DNA of 64,000 bases, taken from Allacma fusca (taxonomy: Eukaryota; Arthropoda; Collembola; Symphypleona; Sminthuridae). Made by a program: the position numbers and the translations under genes. Within the stretch, counting starts at the first letter, position 1, and every line of letters begins with the position of its first letter. The stretch covers positions 1,159,001 through 1,223,000 of the forward strand of contig OX359245.1 of the NCBI GenBank assembly GCA_947179485.1, given 5' to 3'. Positions 22,230 through 34,617 of this stretch are shown one piece after another. The notes under the pieces were generated by a model that saw only the letters and a program-made list of their open reading frames with translations, did no database searches and was not told where the DNA came from.

Positions 22230-25200
22230 ATGGATGCTACAACTACAGGAATTACGAGGACGTATCTGCGTCTTACACAGATTATACATCCTTACATGGA
22301 GCAAAATTTGTATCCCACCCCAAGAAAATCCTCAAACAAGGTAAGTGTTTTATTTACTTCTCTTAGTTTAAACCTTGGAAAGGTTTTTGAAAATTTATCA
22401 CCGAGGTACAAAGTTTCTTCTTTCCACAGTTAATATCGTGTCCCATGCTCCGATGTAATTTCTTTTGTCACCTGGAACGTGAGTACAAAACTCATGTTGA
22501 AACAGCACACTACTGCGAAGATTGTACACTATACTGTTCTTCATTATCGAAACATCATTGCTCCAGACCAAACCAAAGAGGTGGACATTTAGATCTTACG
22601 AAGATCGACCAAAGTGTATTCAAAGAAACAACGAGAAGCCATATGGGCGTACTCGTGTGGTATCAATACTTGCCGGATCAAATTGAACAAGATGTTGAAT
22701 CCCTATTCACCGAAGTACACGAGCCTCTAGTCAAATTATTGCAACAAAGTTTGGACGCTCATAATAGTTGCGTGGTAAGATTTCGTCTTCCAATGGTTCT
22801 TGAGAATAGTGACTACGACAAGGTGTACGTATCATATATGATGAGTGATTTTATGGACCTGTTCAGTTATGAAGGTATTGAAGATTTAATTTACCGATCT
22901 GCATCCCAAATTGTAAACCGGTTAAACACGTTCAACGAACATGGGTCAAAATGGCGTCTTCGTGAAATTGAAAGTTTTGAAGTTCAAATAGCAAGCTTAA
23001 AACTTTTCACAAATGCCAAAATTAGAGGTTATTTACCCTTACCATTTCCCAGTAAGAAAGGATTTCTCAATATTCATAATAAAAACAACAAGTGTTTTCA
23101 ATATTGTATTGTTGCAAATAAATACTGGAAAGCTGTGAAAAAGACACATCGAAGTCATTTAGCTACTACCAACCCAAAGAACTACGAGAAGCATATGCAA
23201 GAATTTGATTTCTCATCTATCGGAGACAACGGAATAAATATTTATCAAGACCTGCCAAAATTTGAAGAAGTAAACAATATCGGTGTTACTGTTTTCTCAC
23301 ACAGAAGTAATGAAATAGTTATGATACGAAAGAGTGAGCTCGTATCAGATACTCGGGTAAATCTGTTCTTGATTCATTCCCAGATTGACAGTACAGAAGA
23401 AGATGAGGATTGTCACTTTGTGCTTATTACTGATCTAAGTAAATTTCTCTGCATGGGAAGAAAACACCGTACATTTTTTTGTTCAAAATGTTATCGAAGA
23501 TTTACATTTTTAGCAAGACTTGAAAAACATAACTTATCCAATCACCCTGTCGTGGATAATGAGGATATTGAATTTCCTAATCCTTCATTATCGTTAAAGT
23601 TTATGAATTATAGCTCCACTTTACCAATGCCGTATATTATTTTCTGGGATTTCGAAACTTATAGCAAAGATGTGGAGTCGGACAGTTCGAAATTGAAGCA
23701 GAATAAATCGCACACACAAATACTTAAAGAATTTTCTCCTGCAAGTTTTTCAATTGTTGTTGTTCATAATTTACCGAATGAGACAAGAATTGTTGATATT
23801 ATTTACTACGATGGACCAGATGTTGTCAAGACCTTCTTTGAACGCATTTTTGATGTTGGAAAACAAATTCTATCTCAGATTAGAAGAACAAATAATTTCA
23901 TCCGGCCCAGTCAAGATGAATTACAACATCACATCAATGCAACCAATTGTTTTTTGTGCGGTCGGGAATTTAGTTCAGATAAAAAGAATAGTCTAAAGTG
24001 CTTACATCATGATCATAATTCCGGTAGATACATCGATGCAGCATGCTCGGCGTGTAACTTAAACATTAAATACAAATTTGAAGTTCCCGCCATCTGTCAT
24101 AACTCTGCTCGTTTTGATATGCACATACTTATGGAAGCAATCAGCTCCAAAGCTATTCCCACAAATAGTATTTCAATTGTTGCACGTTCATCTGAAGAAT
24201 TTATTGCTGTAAAAGTAACTACTGATAAATATAAACTACCACCTTTGCTTACAAATTATGATACCGAATTTAATGGCCGTACACCTTTCCATACTGCTCA
24301 CACATCCAGCTACCCTACATCGTGGAAGCCGACAAACGTAACAATACAGTTTATAGATTCGTATAAGTTTTTAAATTCTAGTCTATCGGAACTTTTTTCA
24401 GTCCTTAAGAAAGATAATCAATACAAATTTTCTCTAATTGAGCAAAGCTTCCCGTACATCTTTAAATATAAATCATTTCGCCCAACAGTAGATAATGTTA
24501 ATATGTTGTTGCAAAAAATGAGTTTTCCATACCAGGCGTTAAAAGGAACACACGTTCTACAACCTGGATATCCAATTCCCGATCAAACGTTATTCTCAAA
24601 TGATTTAGATGGAACACATATTTCCAATGAACAATACCAACGTGTTCAGGAAATAATTAATCATTTTCAAATTCCAGATTTTCAACAATTTACACGAATA
24701 TATTGCATTCTTGACTCCCTTTTATTAGCAGAGATATGGAAAAACTTTCGAAATACTGGAATTCAATCGTACGGTCTTGACCCAACATACTATATTACGC
24801 TTGCATCTTATTCCTGGAACTGTTTTCTTAAATACACTAGAGCTAATCTCGAATACCTTACTGATTTGCGTATGGTAAACCTAATTGAGGATGGAATACG
24901 GGGTGGGCCTTGTTATGCCGGCGAGCGAATAATCACCGCAAATAATCCGAGATTAAAGACCTTTAACCCTAACACAGAGCAATCACATATTCTCTATGTC
25001 GATTTTAATTCACTTTATGCTCATTGTATGAAAATGCCACTTCCTCATTCCAATTTCAAACACGTTCCTCTACCGGAATTTCACACGATTGATTGGAAAA
25101 ACATTGATACAGACAACACAGATACGGGTTATATACTACGCGTAACGCTGGGATATCCTAAATCCTTACATGATGAAACGGCTGACCTTCCGTTAGCTCC

Positions 25201-26314
25201 TATTTCAAGAAAAGTTTGTATAGAAGAACTATCATCAAATACCCGCAAGCAAATAAAATCACATCGCTCTGACATCAAAGGATTTCTAGGTGAAAAACGT
25301 TTACTGTTAACGTGTGAGCCAAAACAATTTTATCCTATTCATTATAAACTATTAAAGTATTACCTTCAAATGGGATTAACACTTGAAGCAATACATGAAG
25401 GAATATCTTTCCACGAAGAACCTTATCTTCGCAAATATATAGACTTTAATCTGGAAAAGCGTAGGCAGGCAACCACTCCGTTTGAAAAGAGTTTCTTTAA
25501 AATTTGCATGAACATTATTTATGGTAGGAGTCTCATAAACGTGAGAGATTTTATTGAAGTGGAGTTATGTACTAGTAAGATACAAGCGGAACGCTTAATT
25601 GCACTACCTAGATTTAAAGATTTTAAATATATTACACCCCATTTAAGTGCTGTCATATTAAAGCCAAAGAAAACTTTATTCAATAAACCTATCTATGCAG
25701 GCTTTACAATTTTAGAATATGCTAAGCTAATTTACTATAATGGCTACTACCAACAAATCAAGAAAATATTTGGTAATCGTGCACGGTTAGGCTATCTGGA
25801 CACAGACTCTGCAATAGTTCACATAAAAGATCCACTAAATACATTTTATAATGATTTAGTTGAAAACAGGGAGTTCTTTGATTTTTGTAAGCTTCCGGCA
25901 GATGATCCTATTTTTAATGAGTTCCCTGATATACCCGACTTACGATCATTTAACGCAAACAGGAGTGGTATCTGGAAAATTGAGACACTTCAAATAGCAG
26001 AAGTTGTAAGCCTAAAAGCTAAGCAGTATTCAATACTATATGCTGATGATACACATGAAAGTAAAAACAAAGGAATTCCGAACGCGTTTATCAAGAATTT
26101 GAAACACGATGTGTACAAACAAATCTTAATGCATAACAAGATAAAGCGAATACAAATAAAGCAAATCAGATCAATTAACCATAAGTTATGTATAGTGTGT
26201 GTGGATAAGTTAGCTTTTCATGCAATTGATATTAAAAGGGCTTATCCGTGGGCTGATAACTGTAGCTCCAGCTTACCATTTGGTCATTATTTGTTAGAAG
26301 AGTTGCTAAAATAA
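22230..26314 (+). CDS. Protein-primed family B DNA polymerase (PolB)
   Basis: Exon 1 is 22230-22340 and exon 2 is 22430-26314, with an 89-bp phase-0 intron (GTAAGT...CCACAG), 1331 aa. Splicing completes an N-terminal zinc finger (CPMLRC...HVETAH, then CEDC). Exonuclease motifs are FWDFETY (Exo I), NSARFDMH (Exo II) and YCILDSLLL (Exo III). Between Exo I and II lies a Cys/His insert (CFLCGREF, CLHHDHNSG, ACSACN) resembling the endonuclease-VII-type module of Polinton polymerases. Polymerase motifs are YVDFNSLYAH (A), KICMNIIYGRS (B) and YLDTDS (C), all with catalytic acids present. It would copy the element starting from a terminal protein at the inverted repeats. Tandem AATAAA signals follow near 26365. 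Confidence 0.97.
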
Positions 26315-26503
26315 TATACTTGTGTAATAACTAATTAAGTAATTCTGTCATACATATTGATATGCGTTAATAAATAAATAAAGCAGTATATGCTTGAGAT
26401 CTATAAATACAAATGAAATTTCAAATCTCCTTTTATTTAACAAAAATTTTATTGGAAATGAAACAATTCATATAAAGATCAGTGTGAAACAAATTCAAAG
26501 CAC

Positions 26504-27533
26504 TTAAACTCGCGAGCGAGTATTGGCTGCAGGGCCACTGCCCATAGATCTGGTTATGGGTCGTCTTGAGCCAAGAAGAACTTCACCTCGAGCACTTCTT
26601 CGTCGTGGTGGAGCTGCTGGAGGCATCTGACCCATGGGAATATTTTCCCCACCACCGCCATTAGCAGGAGGATCTTCTGCAGGAGGATCAGGAGGTACCA
26701 CAACTTCATCAAGCTGGGCGGCGTCCGCTTCACCCGCATCGTCATCGCCAACAGGAATTGGATCCGCAATTTGATACCTATAATGAGGATTTTCAAATCC
26801 TTCGATAGGATCAAATTGTGGCTCCAATTCCTGCTGACGATCACGATGAATCCACCAGACAGCTAACCCCCCACAAATCCCGATCGAGCAAAGGAGAGTA
26901 ACGAAGACCGATGCGAGCACTAGAATCAACAAAAGCAGTATTTATTTTTTCTACCATATTAATTTCAAACTTACATCATCATATGTCATAAAACCATGAG
27001 AGCATAAGTAGAATTATTTAATTATTATTCACATTTGAAATTTAGAATCAGAACAACACATTACCTTCTCCGATGCAACCTCCTCCGGGCGTTAAGGCTG
27101 CAGGCTCCTCAGGACAATCCCCTTTGTAGACAGCATAATCCCGAATCCCATCCCCCAGGGCCCTTAGCGTGTCTGCACACAATTTTCGTCCATCCTCAAA
27201 AACCCCCCATACACACTGCGGAACGCAGTCCATGCATCGCTTAATTGATGAGCAATCTAAAATTAAGTAGTTAAAACATTACAGATTAAATTTTTTTTAA
27301 CAACGCTATACATACATGCATGCATACATACACACAAATACATTCAACATACACATACATACATTCAATAAAAATTATGAAATATTTAAAAAACTCTTTT
27401 ACTTACTTTCCATGATTACGTCCAATTCTCGGATATATATTTTTTTCCCTGGGAATAATCTTCCTCGCTAAACAACAAAAATGTCAACCTCTCCAGAACA
27501 CAATGCCAACAATGAGAAATGAACCAGTTTCAT
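26504..27533 (-). CDS. PSI-like cysteine-rich single-pass membrane protein (Maverick cargo)
   Basis: Two exons are well supported: 27256-27065 and 26919-26504, with in-phase GT-AG borders (the second junction splits a Val codon). The extracellular exon has CSSIKRCMDCVPQCVWG and further Cys (CADT, DCPEE, GGGC), a plexin-semaphorin-integrin-like spacing. The next exon starts with the membrane span (VFVTLLCSIGICGGLAVWWI) and a cytoplasmic tail rich in Pro, Gly and acidic residues ending RSMGSGPAANTRSRV. A start and signal peptide are probably in an upstream exon; ATG at 27533 opens a hydrophobic leader (MKLVHFSLLALC), but its splice was not resolved. A similar Cys module occurs in a gene at 48.6-49.8 kb, so this may be a captured host gene or an envelope or receptor-like protein. 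The polarity is opposite to the polymerase. Confidence 0.6.
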
Positions 27534-27561
27534 ATTTCCCCAATACTACACTGGTTCATTT

Positions 27562-27645
27562 CGCGCTCGATAGATGGCGTCCTCAGCGCGGGCATTTTTT
27601 ATGCATGGAGTTTGTTCGGGGCATTCGCTCAGATTAACTCCTACT
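27562..27645 (-). repeat. Right terminal inverted repeat of the Maverick
   Basis: Reverse complement of the left repeat with a few differences (AGTAGGAGTTAATCTGAGCG at the outer end). The inner hairpin of the left copy is incomplete here. Confidence 0.95.
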
Positions 27646-27651
27646 AACATA
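27646..27651. repeat. Target-site duplication AACATA, right copy
   Basis: Exact repeat of 6978-6983, directly after the last base of the right terminal repeat. Confidence 0.95.
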
Positions 27652-28914
27652 GATTTATCCAAAACAATTTATCCTGAGGGGTTGGGCCAAGTCTAAAATG
27701 ATTCTTTCTCTGCGAAATAAATTTTGACATCAGCGTAAAGAAATCAAAAATGTTGAATGTCCGGAAAAACTGATTAGAATTAAAAACATTTCAATGTCAT
27801 TGTTTCAACTTGTAGATGAATACCTTTAAAATGAAGTATCCGGGAACGAGACACACTCTTAATTCAGTTAGTTAGTTATTAAAAATTTTCGAGTCTCAAG
27901 GCTCCCCAAAATCTAAGGTTTTGAAATGTTGAATACCAGCTGAAAATAATTTCTTTCTATTAAATATATTTAAAAACTTAATCAATAGACAATTTGTCCT
28001 TGGATGGAAGATCCAATTCTAAAATGCACGGGACAGATTTTGTGGGAACACGGGAAGATTCTTCCCAGGAAAAAATATTTATCGTAGGGAAAATCTCAAA
28101 GGGAAGTGATTCTATTTTGCAAAAGGGATTTTACAATTCTGTGATCTTTTTTTTGGCAGGAATTTTCAAATTTTTTGGGGTGTTTCAGGGAAATTTGATA
28201 GGCAAACAGGGACTTTTAGTTTGGCTGCCCTTGTTTGATAGTGATTTGACGCCTTGTAGGGAAATTCTTTTTTCCGACAGGGATTTTGAAAATCGTTGAA
28301 CTTTTTTTCAAATCAAAGAATTTTGAAAACGTCCCTGGCATCTGATTCAGTAAAGGAAATTCAGTAATGATCTTCCAGGGAGATTTACAAATATCCAACC
28401 CCTGCTCAAAAGTTTCCTTCATTGCTTAGTAAAAAATTGGCGATTTGAATACCCCAAGGATTTCTACCAGAATTTCGAAATTTCGGCTTAAATGATTTAC
28501 AAAAAAATATACTTCCAATGAGCCATTTTTTTGAAAGTACTTCGAGGCGTCAAAGCGGTTTTTTAAAAAATATGTACTACCAGTCGTTATTAATTAAATT
28601 TTTTTGAAATATTTGAAAATTCCGTCAGCAGACAATTAGTCTGATGATTCTATTGAGAGGGGAGGGCAAGGTCTTAGAAGATTACTTCTAGACGAAACAA
28701 ATTGTCATATCAAAGACGTCGTCAATATTTAAGCTTTTTTTTCGAAATTTCCTGATAAAATTTGTCAAAATTCTAGATTCAAAACTGATCCACGACGGTT
28801 CGAATGAGGTATTCCATTTCTTCGCCTCTTTAGGAGTTACATCGAATCTTGCAAATCTTCTACAAATTATATATTAAGGGGGTGGGCGAAATAATAATAT
28901 TAAACTAAAGAGCG
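27652..28914. other. Intergenic with a degenerate AGGGAAATTT-type array
   Basis: Between about 28040 and 28440 short words such as GGGAAGATTCTTCCCAGG, AGGGAAAATC and CAGGGAGATTT recur in both directions. They resemble the interior of the element at 41152-41430, so this is probably a diverged copy. Ends were not found. No gene. Confidence 0.45.
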
Positions 28915-31900
28915 ATGACTATATACTTGGTGCAAAATTATTTGATTTCCAGTAAAGTTATTACTAAGGGTCAAGAGTTTCACCAAAAGGCCTACATTGA
29001 GAAAAATCAAGTCAATAACATTGTCAACTACCCAACACCGAAAGAACTTCCCTCAAATATATACAATTTCACACATTGCAGCCCTTATTTTGAAGGTCGA
29101 GAAGAAACGATTGCAGAAATTGACCGGGCTGTCGTTAAATGCAAACCTGAGATTCATGTTTTTAAGAGAATAATTGTCCTCCAAGGTTTCGGGGGAATGG
29201 GGAAAACTGAACTTGCCCGGGCTTATGCGCAACGCAATCATAAAAACTACGATTACATTTTATGGATTGATGCTCAAACAGAACTAAGTTTGAAATCTAG
29301 CTTTAAAAAAATTGCAGAAACTCTGGGCGTGACATTCAAAGATGTTAGCGATGTAGCATTCGTGTATCAAAAACTTTCCAGCACCTACAACAGCGGGTTA
29401 TTTATATTTGACAACGCCGAGGGACTCAAAACAGAAAACGCCCTCTTTGGCATTGAGAAATATTTGAATACAGAATTTTCTGGCAAGAAACTCATAAATA
29501 TTGTTACTTCTAGAAACGCAAGTACCTGGCCATCAGGTATTAAAATCATCAATCTCGACCGTCTTTCACACGACCAGACACTTAAATGTGTGCGGAAATA
29601 TTTGCACATTGAAAACCAGCAAATTCCTCCCACCTTAGAAAATACAATTGTTTCAATTTCAACAAAATTGCAAGGCTATCCTTTGGCGTTGTCACTTGTA
29701 TGTTTTCGATTGGACGAGCTCGCTAAAGATATTTCAAATTATGAAATAGAATCCAGAATCAAAGGCTATGTCGAGACTCTGGAAGACATGCCCATAAAAG
29801 GCGTTTATGACGAAAGTGATTACACAAATAGAGTAAAACATATTTTAGAAGAAACAGTCAAGAAGATAAATGCCAAGAAAAACGGGCATACAGCTCTAGA
29901 GCTCCTGAAGATCATGTCTTATTTGAGCCCGGACAGAATAAAACGGAAATTACTGTATGCGATTTTGTTTTCCAAATCCTACGACGGTGATGAACCTCTG
30001 AAAATTATGGACCGAGATTTCCAGAACGCATTTGTATTGCTTCAAACCTTCTCGTTGGTAAGAATTGAGAACGAAGAAAATGTTATAATCCATCGCTTGA
30101 TTCAGGAGTCCTCTCGGGAATTGTCAACAGAAGAAACATTGACTACAATATTAAAGTTTTTCGAGGGGAATCCAAATAACTACCGTTGGCAAGGGCATAT
30201 GAAAATTATTTACAATGCCCTGATTGATGGTACCTGTGTTGGGAATAAAAATTATTTTTTATCCATGCTGGCCTGGAAATTCTTCTCAGAGGAATTCTTC
30301 TTGGGACTTGACATTGACGGCCTGAAGGAATGTCTTAAATACGGAACTTCCGATGAACGTTTTATTTTGTGCGCAACTGAATTTTACGCTAATTCACACA
30401 AACCGCTGGTTGGAAGCTCTCTAAACATTTATTTTGATTTAACAAAGCAAATACTTCGTCTCACACCAGAATTTCTAAGGAACCCCTGGGTACTTCAATG
30501 TTGCTCCTCTATTCTTAATGTCTACAACAGTTTCTACAAATCAACAGTTTCAACAGTTTCAACAAATTCAACAATTTTCTACACAGAATTAGAGGCAATT
30601 TAATATTTCTCATACTTATGACCACATCAACGATATTTTTTGTAATATTATTTAAATAAGTGTAAATTAATATTTCACGTAATTTAGAAGTTAACGGAAC
30701 ATCGGACCCTTATAAGTGATGTCATTGTCCTTCTCTTGAACAACTACAAACACCTTTTGAATACTAATCGAAGAATCAGTGGCCATGGATTGCTTTATTT
30801 TTGGTACGGTCCATGGAGCGCATGGGGTCTGAATCTGAAGCCTGATGTTGAGTTCCTTCTGGAATTAGTTACTCGCTCTGATCAACGCACCCGCAGAGTG
30901 CTTTGGAGTAATGTTTGTGTGAGCGTTATTAAAACCAACATAGATTCTGACATTTAAAATATGTCATCCATCGATAAATTTTGAGTATCTGCAGTTTATT
31001 GTTGATTTTAGGATTTAAATGAAAAGAACAAGGATAGAAATTTTCCAGTGGAATTAATCTCAGATTGTGGTGTGGAAATATTTACGAGAAGTCTGCAAGC
31101 AGATAATGTCAATGGACGGTCGATGTGCGAGTACTTGCGAGGTTCTCTCTGTTTACTATATATATGATACATCTTTTTTAATATTTGGCAGTACAATATT
31201 TTATGAAACGTGATATGTGTTCCCTAAATTGATATTTATATTTCTACATGAGCGAGACCATTAAGATGAAATAAAGAATGAACAAAACCAAAATTCAGTA
31301 TTGCAAATTTATGCCCATATGTTTCTGTTGCAGCTTGCTTAACACATGTAGTGAGAAACAAAGAAGCTGCACTAATGCTAACGGAATCCCAACAGTTTTT
31401 GGATGAGTTATCGGAGGCGTGGAAGTATTTTGACTCTCATGTAAGTTTTCTGCCGACGAATTTTTATTGATTATTTTCAGACACGAGAGTAAAGAGCAAT
31501 TATCTTAGTTTCCAGTTTGGTCGGATTTTCTTCAACTTGTCTTTATTTGGGTGAGTTTATTCACCTATGACATGAGAATTTTCAACAACTTTAAAGAGGA
31601 ATTTAAACAAAAAATGAAAGTGGCGAAGAAATACGATAGATTCTTAAATTGGTATTAGAGTTAACTTGTTCACTCTTATTTACATAATAACGAATTGGCA
31701 TGAATAAATGCTGACATCTCTGTTACAGTTTTCCGATTTCTTTGCGTATTGAGAATATGTTAAAGAAATTGTCGGAATTTGCGGATAAGCTTCAGAAATC
31801 TGGACATGAGTTAAGATTGGCAGAATATCTCTACGATTTTATTAAACTGCCTCGAGGGTAAGATTTTCATGTTTGACTTTATTATAATTTAGTGTATTTG

Positions 31901-31996
31901 TAATAATTACAAATAACTTTAAATTTCAGATTTCTCAGTCTCATCACCAAAGATGGGCGTTTTAAATCACCTAGCCTATTTCCTTCCTATAATTAG
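28915..31996 (+). CDS. NB-ARC (STAND) NTPase, multi-exon
   Basis: The first exon (28915 to about 30603) encodes an NB-ARC domain: P-loop GGMGKTELA at residues 93-101, Walker B LFIFDNAE, sensor IVTSRN and the LQGYPLAL (GLPL-type) motif, then a helical winged region. Later exons 31012-31141, 31334-31440, 31509-31651, 31729-31857 and from 31930 join in phase with GT-AG borders. An exon beginning 30688 (KLTEHRTLISDV) also has a fitting acceptor, but its joins on both sides are unresolved. No N-terminal death or TIR domain and no WD40/TPR/LRR repeats were identified; the downstream part is helical. STAND proteins act as ATP-switched sensors in immunity or cell death. A hAT element starts at 31948 in the last exon, so the last residues before the stop at 31994-31996 are read from transposon DNA. 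Confidence 0.8.
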
Positions 31997-33681
31997 ACTA
32001 ACATAAAGCGCCTCCCTATTTGCCTATATTATAATCCCCGTCAAGTTATCTCCCCTTTTAAGGAAATGATCAACCAAACGCCTTCCTTAAATCCTATAAA
32101 GGCTAAAGCAACACGAAGTTCCTTCCTATAATATAGGAAACAGGGAGATGCCTTCCTACATATATCCCTATAAATGTTCTTATAATATTCCTTTTGGGAG
32201 TATCATGCAACTATACCCTATTAGGAAATTCAAAACTATTGCTTGTAAGTACACCCTTAAAGTCCCTACATAATACCGAAAAACCCGCATGTGTGTATGT
32301 AGAAATATCCTTTACTTATTTATACTATATTTATTCATTTCTACGTTGGTCTGTTGGTTTGTTAAACTGCGTTGGCCTGTTCCACGCTGAAAATTTGTTA
32401 CATCATTGTCGACCAGATGTCTTAACAATCCTGCTATAACATGCTTACTTCTTCGCATTTTTAAAACCATTGTTAAAATTGTTGTAGTGTAAAAGGTAGG
32501 GATTTCCCAATGCAAACTTATATATTCCTCTTCGAAATTATATGCATACGTTTTATTGTTCAGTGCATCAGTTGCATGGCTGTACCCCTATTCGGCATGT
32601 CGGCATCAGTAGCATACCTGCTCCCTTCATATTATATTTAATTATGAAGCCCCTAGCCTAAATTTCCTAGGTGCCTATATTTATTCTCCAAACTTCCTAT
32701 CAGTGCCTGTCATGGGAACAGAAAAGTCGTCCCCGTTCCCATTCCCGTTCCCACAGTTCGGGTTTGGGTACAAGGCAGAACCCAATTCCCAAATTGCACC
32801 CGAAATCTTGTGAACAAAAGTACCGCACCCAGACTCGAAATTTTTAAAATTATAGCACCCAAACCCGTTCCCGTTCCTGTTCCCAAAAATTAATTTTGGG
32901 TGCACCCAAACCCGTACCCAAAACCCTGGAACCCGTTCCCGTACCCGAAACGGAAGTTCATACATTCAAGGATAAAAGTTATACATTATACATATATACT
33001 TATTGTTTCAATTTTTGCTAACAATGGATACACACAATTCCACTCATTCTATTTGTTATATTTCATTTTACTTTGTAATTAATTTTGTAATTTTTAAGTC
33101 ACCTTACAACTGCTAAGCACAACATACGCATACAATTAATTTTTATTGTCACATTTCATCATTCGACGTGGGATGATCTGTTCAAACAAAGAGCGTTTGC
33201 CTCTAAACTACAACAACGACACAAAAATAGTCGGTCACACCACACCAAAACAAATCAATCATGTAATTATCGTTACGCTCGCAAGATTGCTCTGTACACG
33301 GGTACGCATGAACAGAAACGGGTTTTTGAGCATACCGTTCCCGTTCCTGTTGGGTACAGATCCCATTCAGCCTGTATTGCACCCGTTCCCATATGGGTTC
33401 CTGTTCCCACATACTATAATGGGAAAGGTTGGTTCCCAAACCTGTACCCACACTTGTGGGTGAAACGATTTTGCACCCATATGATACCCGTTCCCGTTCC
33501 TGCACCCAAACACCCGGGTGTGACCTGTTCCCATGACAGGCACTGCTTCCTATAATATTTTATTTGCAAATAAATCCCGTTGACCTTGCCTATATCCTAG
33601 CCTAGATTCTTGTTTTCTTTCTTCCTCCCTAGAATTTTTGCCTATAAAAGGGCCTAGATATAGGCAAGGGGCCCATCTTTG
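31948..33681. mobile_element. hAT-type non-autonomous element in the NB-ARC last exon
   Basis: Terminal repeats CAAAGATGGGC (31948-31958) and its complement at 33671-33681 are flanked by 8 bp CTCATCAC / GTCATCAC, seven of eight identical. The interior is filled with CCTATA/AGGCCTA-type words on both sides and carries a second hAT-type element nested at 32701-33545. No transposase. Confidence 0.85.
32701..33545. mobile_element. Nested hAT-type element with GTTCCC arrays
   Basis: Perfect 21-bp inverted ends starting CAGTGCCTGTCATGGGAAC are flanked by the exact 8-bp duplication CTTCCTAT (32693-32700 and 33546-33553). Both halves are dense in degenerate CCCGTTCCC / GGGAACGGG words. Open frames in it are translations of the repeat, not genes. 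Confidence 0.93.
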
Positions 33682-33689
33682 GTCATCAC

Positions 33690-34609
33690 TGTAACCATCA
33701 AGTAAAATCATCCCTGAAACGATATAACATATTATCAAATCAATTGGTGGAGGAAACATTTAAAGATGGAATACAGTTCTTAATACGTTTTTTAAATGAC
33801 CCTTTTTATTGTCTTGGTCTCCTTGACACTCAGATTTGTGTTAAATTTTAAATGTGTATTCCGGAAATGTTTTCATTAGTTAAAAACGCTCGGATTCCGT
33901 CAATCAAAAAATTATATATTGTGGATTTGTGTTATAATATATATTAAGCAAGAGCGGATCACAATTGGTAACATTTGTTCTGTTCTGTTGACTTTGAAAT
34001 GGTAACAGGATCTAAAGTTGAAAAGCAACAATAGCCCAAATAAATATCAATTATTAATCAAGATTTGCTTTAAAGACTTCAGAATGTTACAAGTTGTACA
34101 ATGACTTTCAAGTTGTTCCATAAATTTTCTTATCCCGTTGTATTTCTGTTTTTTTTAAGGAAAAACGAATTTTGTTTATTTAAACATATCAAATTAACCC
34201 CAAAGAATATTACACCACTCCCCGCAGAAAGTTAAACTTCAGCAGGACAAGTCAAGTTATCTTTCCAGTAAGGGCAGCTTACAATTAGATTCAGTTAGTT
34301 AAGAACAAGGGAACTTTCTAAGGATGCTGTGTCTCCGTCTGTTATGACCAAGTTACTTAATGCGATTATTAACCCACAGGATGCTTTATTATAAATTACA
34401 CGAGAATCCAGAAATTATCATGTATTTTATTTTTTCGCTTTTTCAAGAGATATCTTTTGCAGGATTAGTGGTTGCTTGTGTATAAACTATGTAGCAGAAA
34501 GCAATACTTTGGAATGGCACTTACTTTGAGACCTGGGTGGAAGGTACACTCACTGACGCGTTATGCTGACGGGATCATTTATGGTCTAACAATAAGCAGA
34601 ACACAGACG
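33690..34609. other. Downstream flank of the NB-ARC locus, no gene seen
   Basis: The first bases (TGTAACCATCAAGTAA) are the displaced original end of the NB-ARC coding exon. The rest is AT-rich, without supported genes. Confidence 0.5.
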
Positions 34610-34617
34610 CGTGGGAA

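Larger units (their letters stand above)
6984..27645. mobile_element. Complete Maverick/Polinton element (integrated-virus-like)
   Basis: The element is 20,662 bp, starts with AG, has 84-bp terminal inverted repeats and is flanked by the 6-bp duplication AACATA. Gene order on the plus strand is RING-like gene, (unknown gene on the minus strand), PIF1-like helicase, integrase, penton-like minor capsid, basic core protein, major capsid, adenain-like protease, packaging ATPase, two conserved small proteins, two small membrane or secreted proteins and family B polymerase. A minus-strand PSI-like membrane-protein gene closes the right arm. This is the replication, packaging and capsid set of a self-sufficient Polinton (an adintovirus-like genome). 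Nearly every frame is open, the duplication is perfect and the repeats match, which suggests a fairly young insertion. The exception is a stop before the helicase domain. Confidence 0.97.

Noticed and set aside
27035..27244. Plus-strand frame opposite the PSI-like exon
   Set aside because: Shadow of the minus-strand exon, whose Cys spacing and in-phase splice sites are convincing.
33146..33505. Overlapping open frames on both strands rich in Pro/Phe or Glu/Arg
   Set aside because: They follow the GTTCCC repeat array of the nested element, not a protein.
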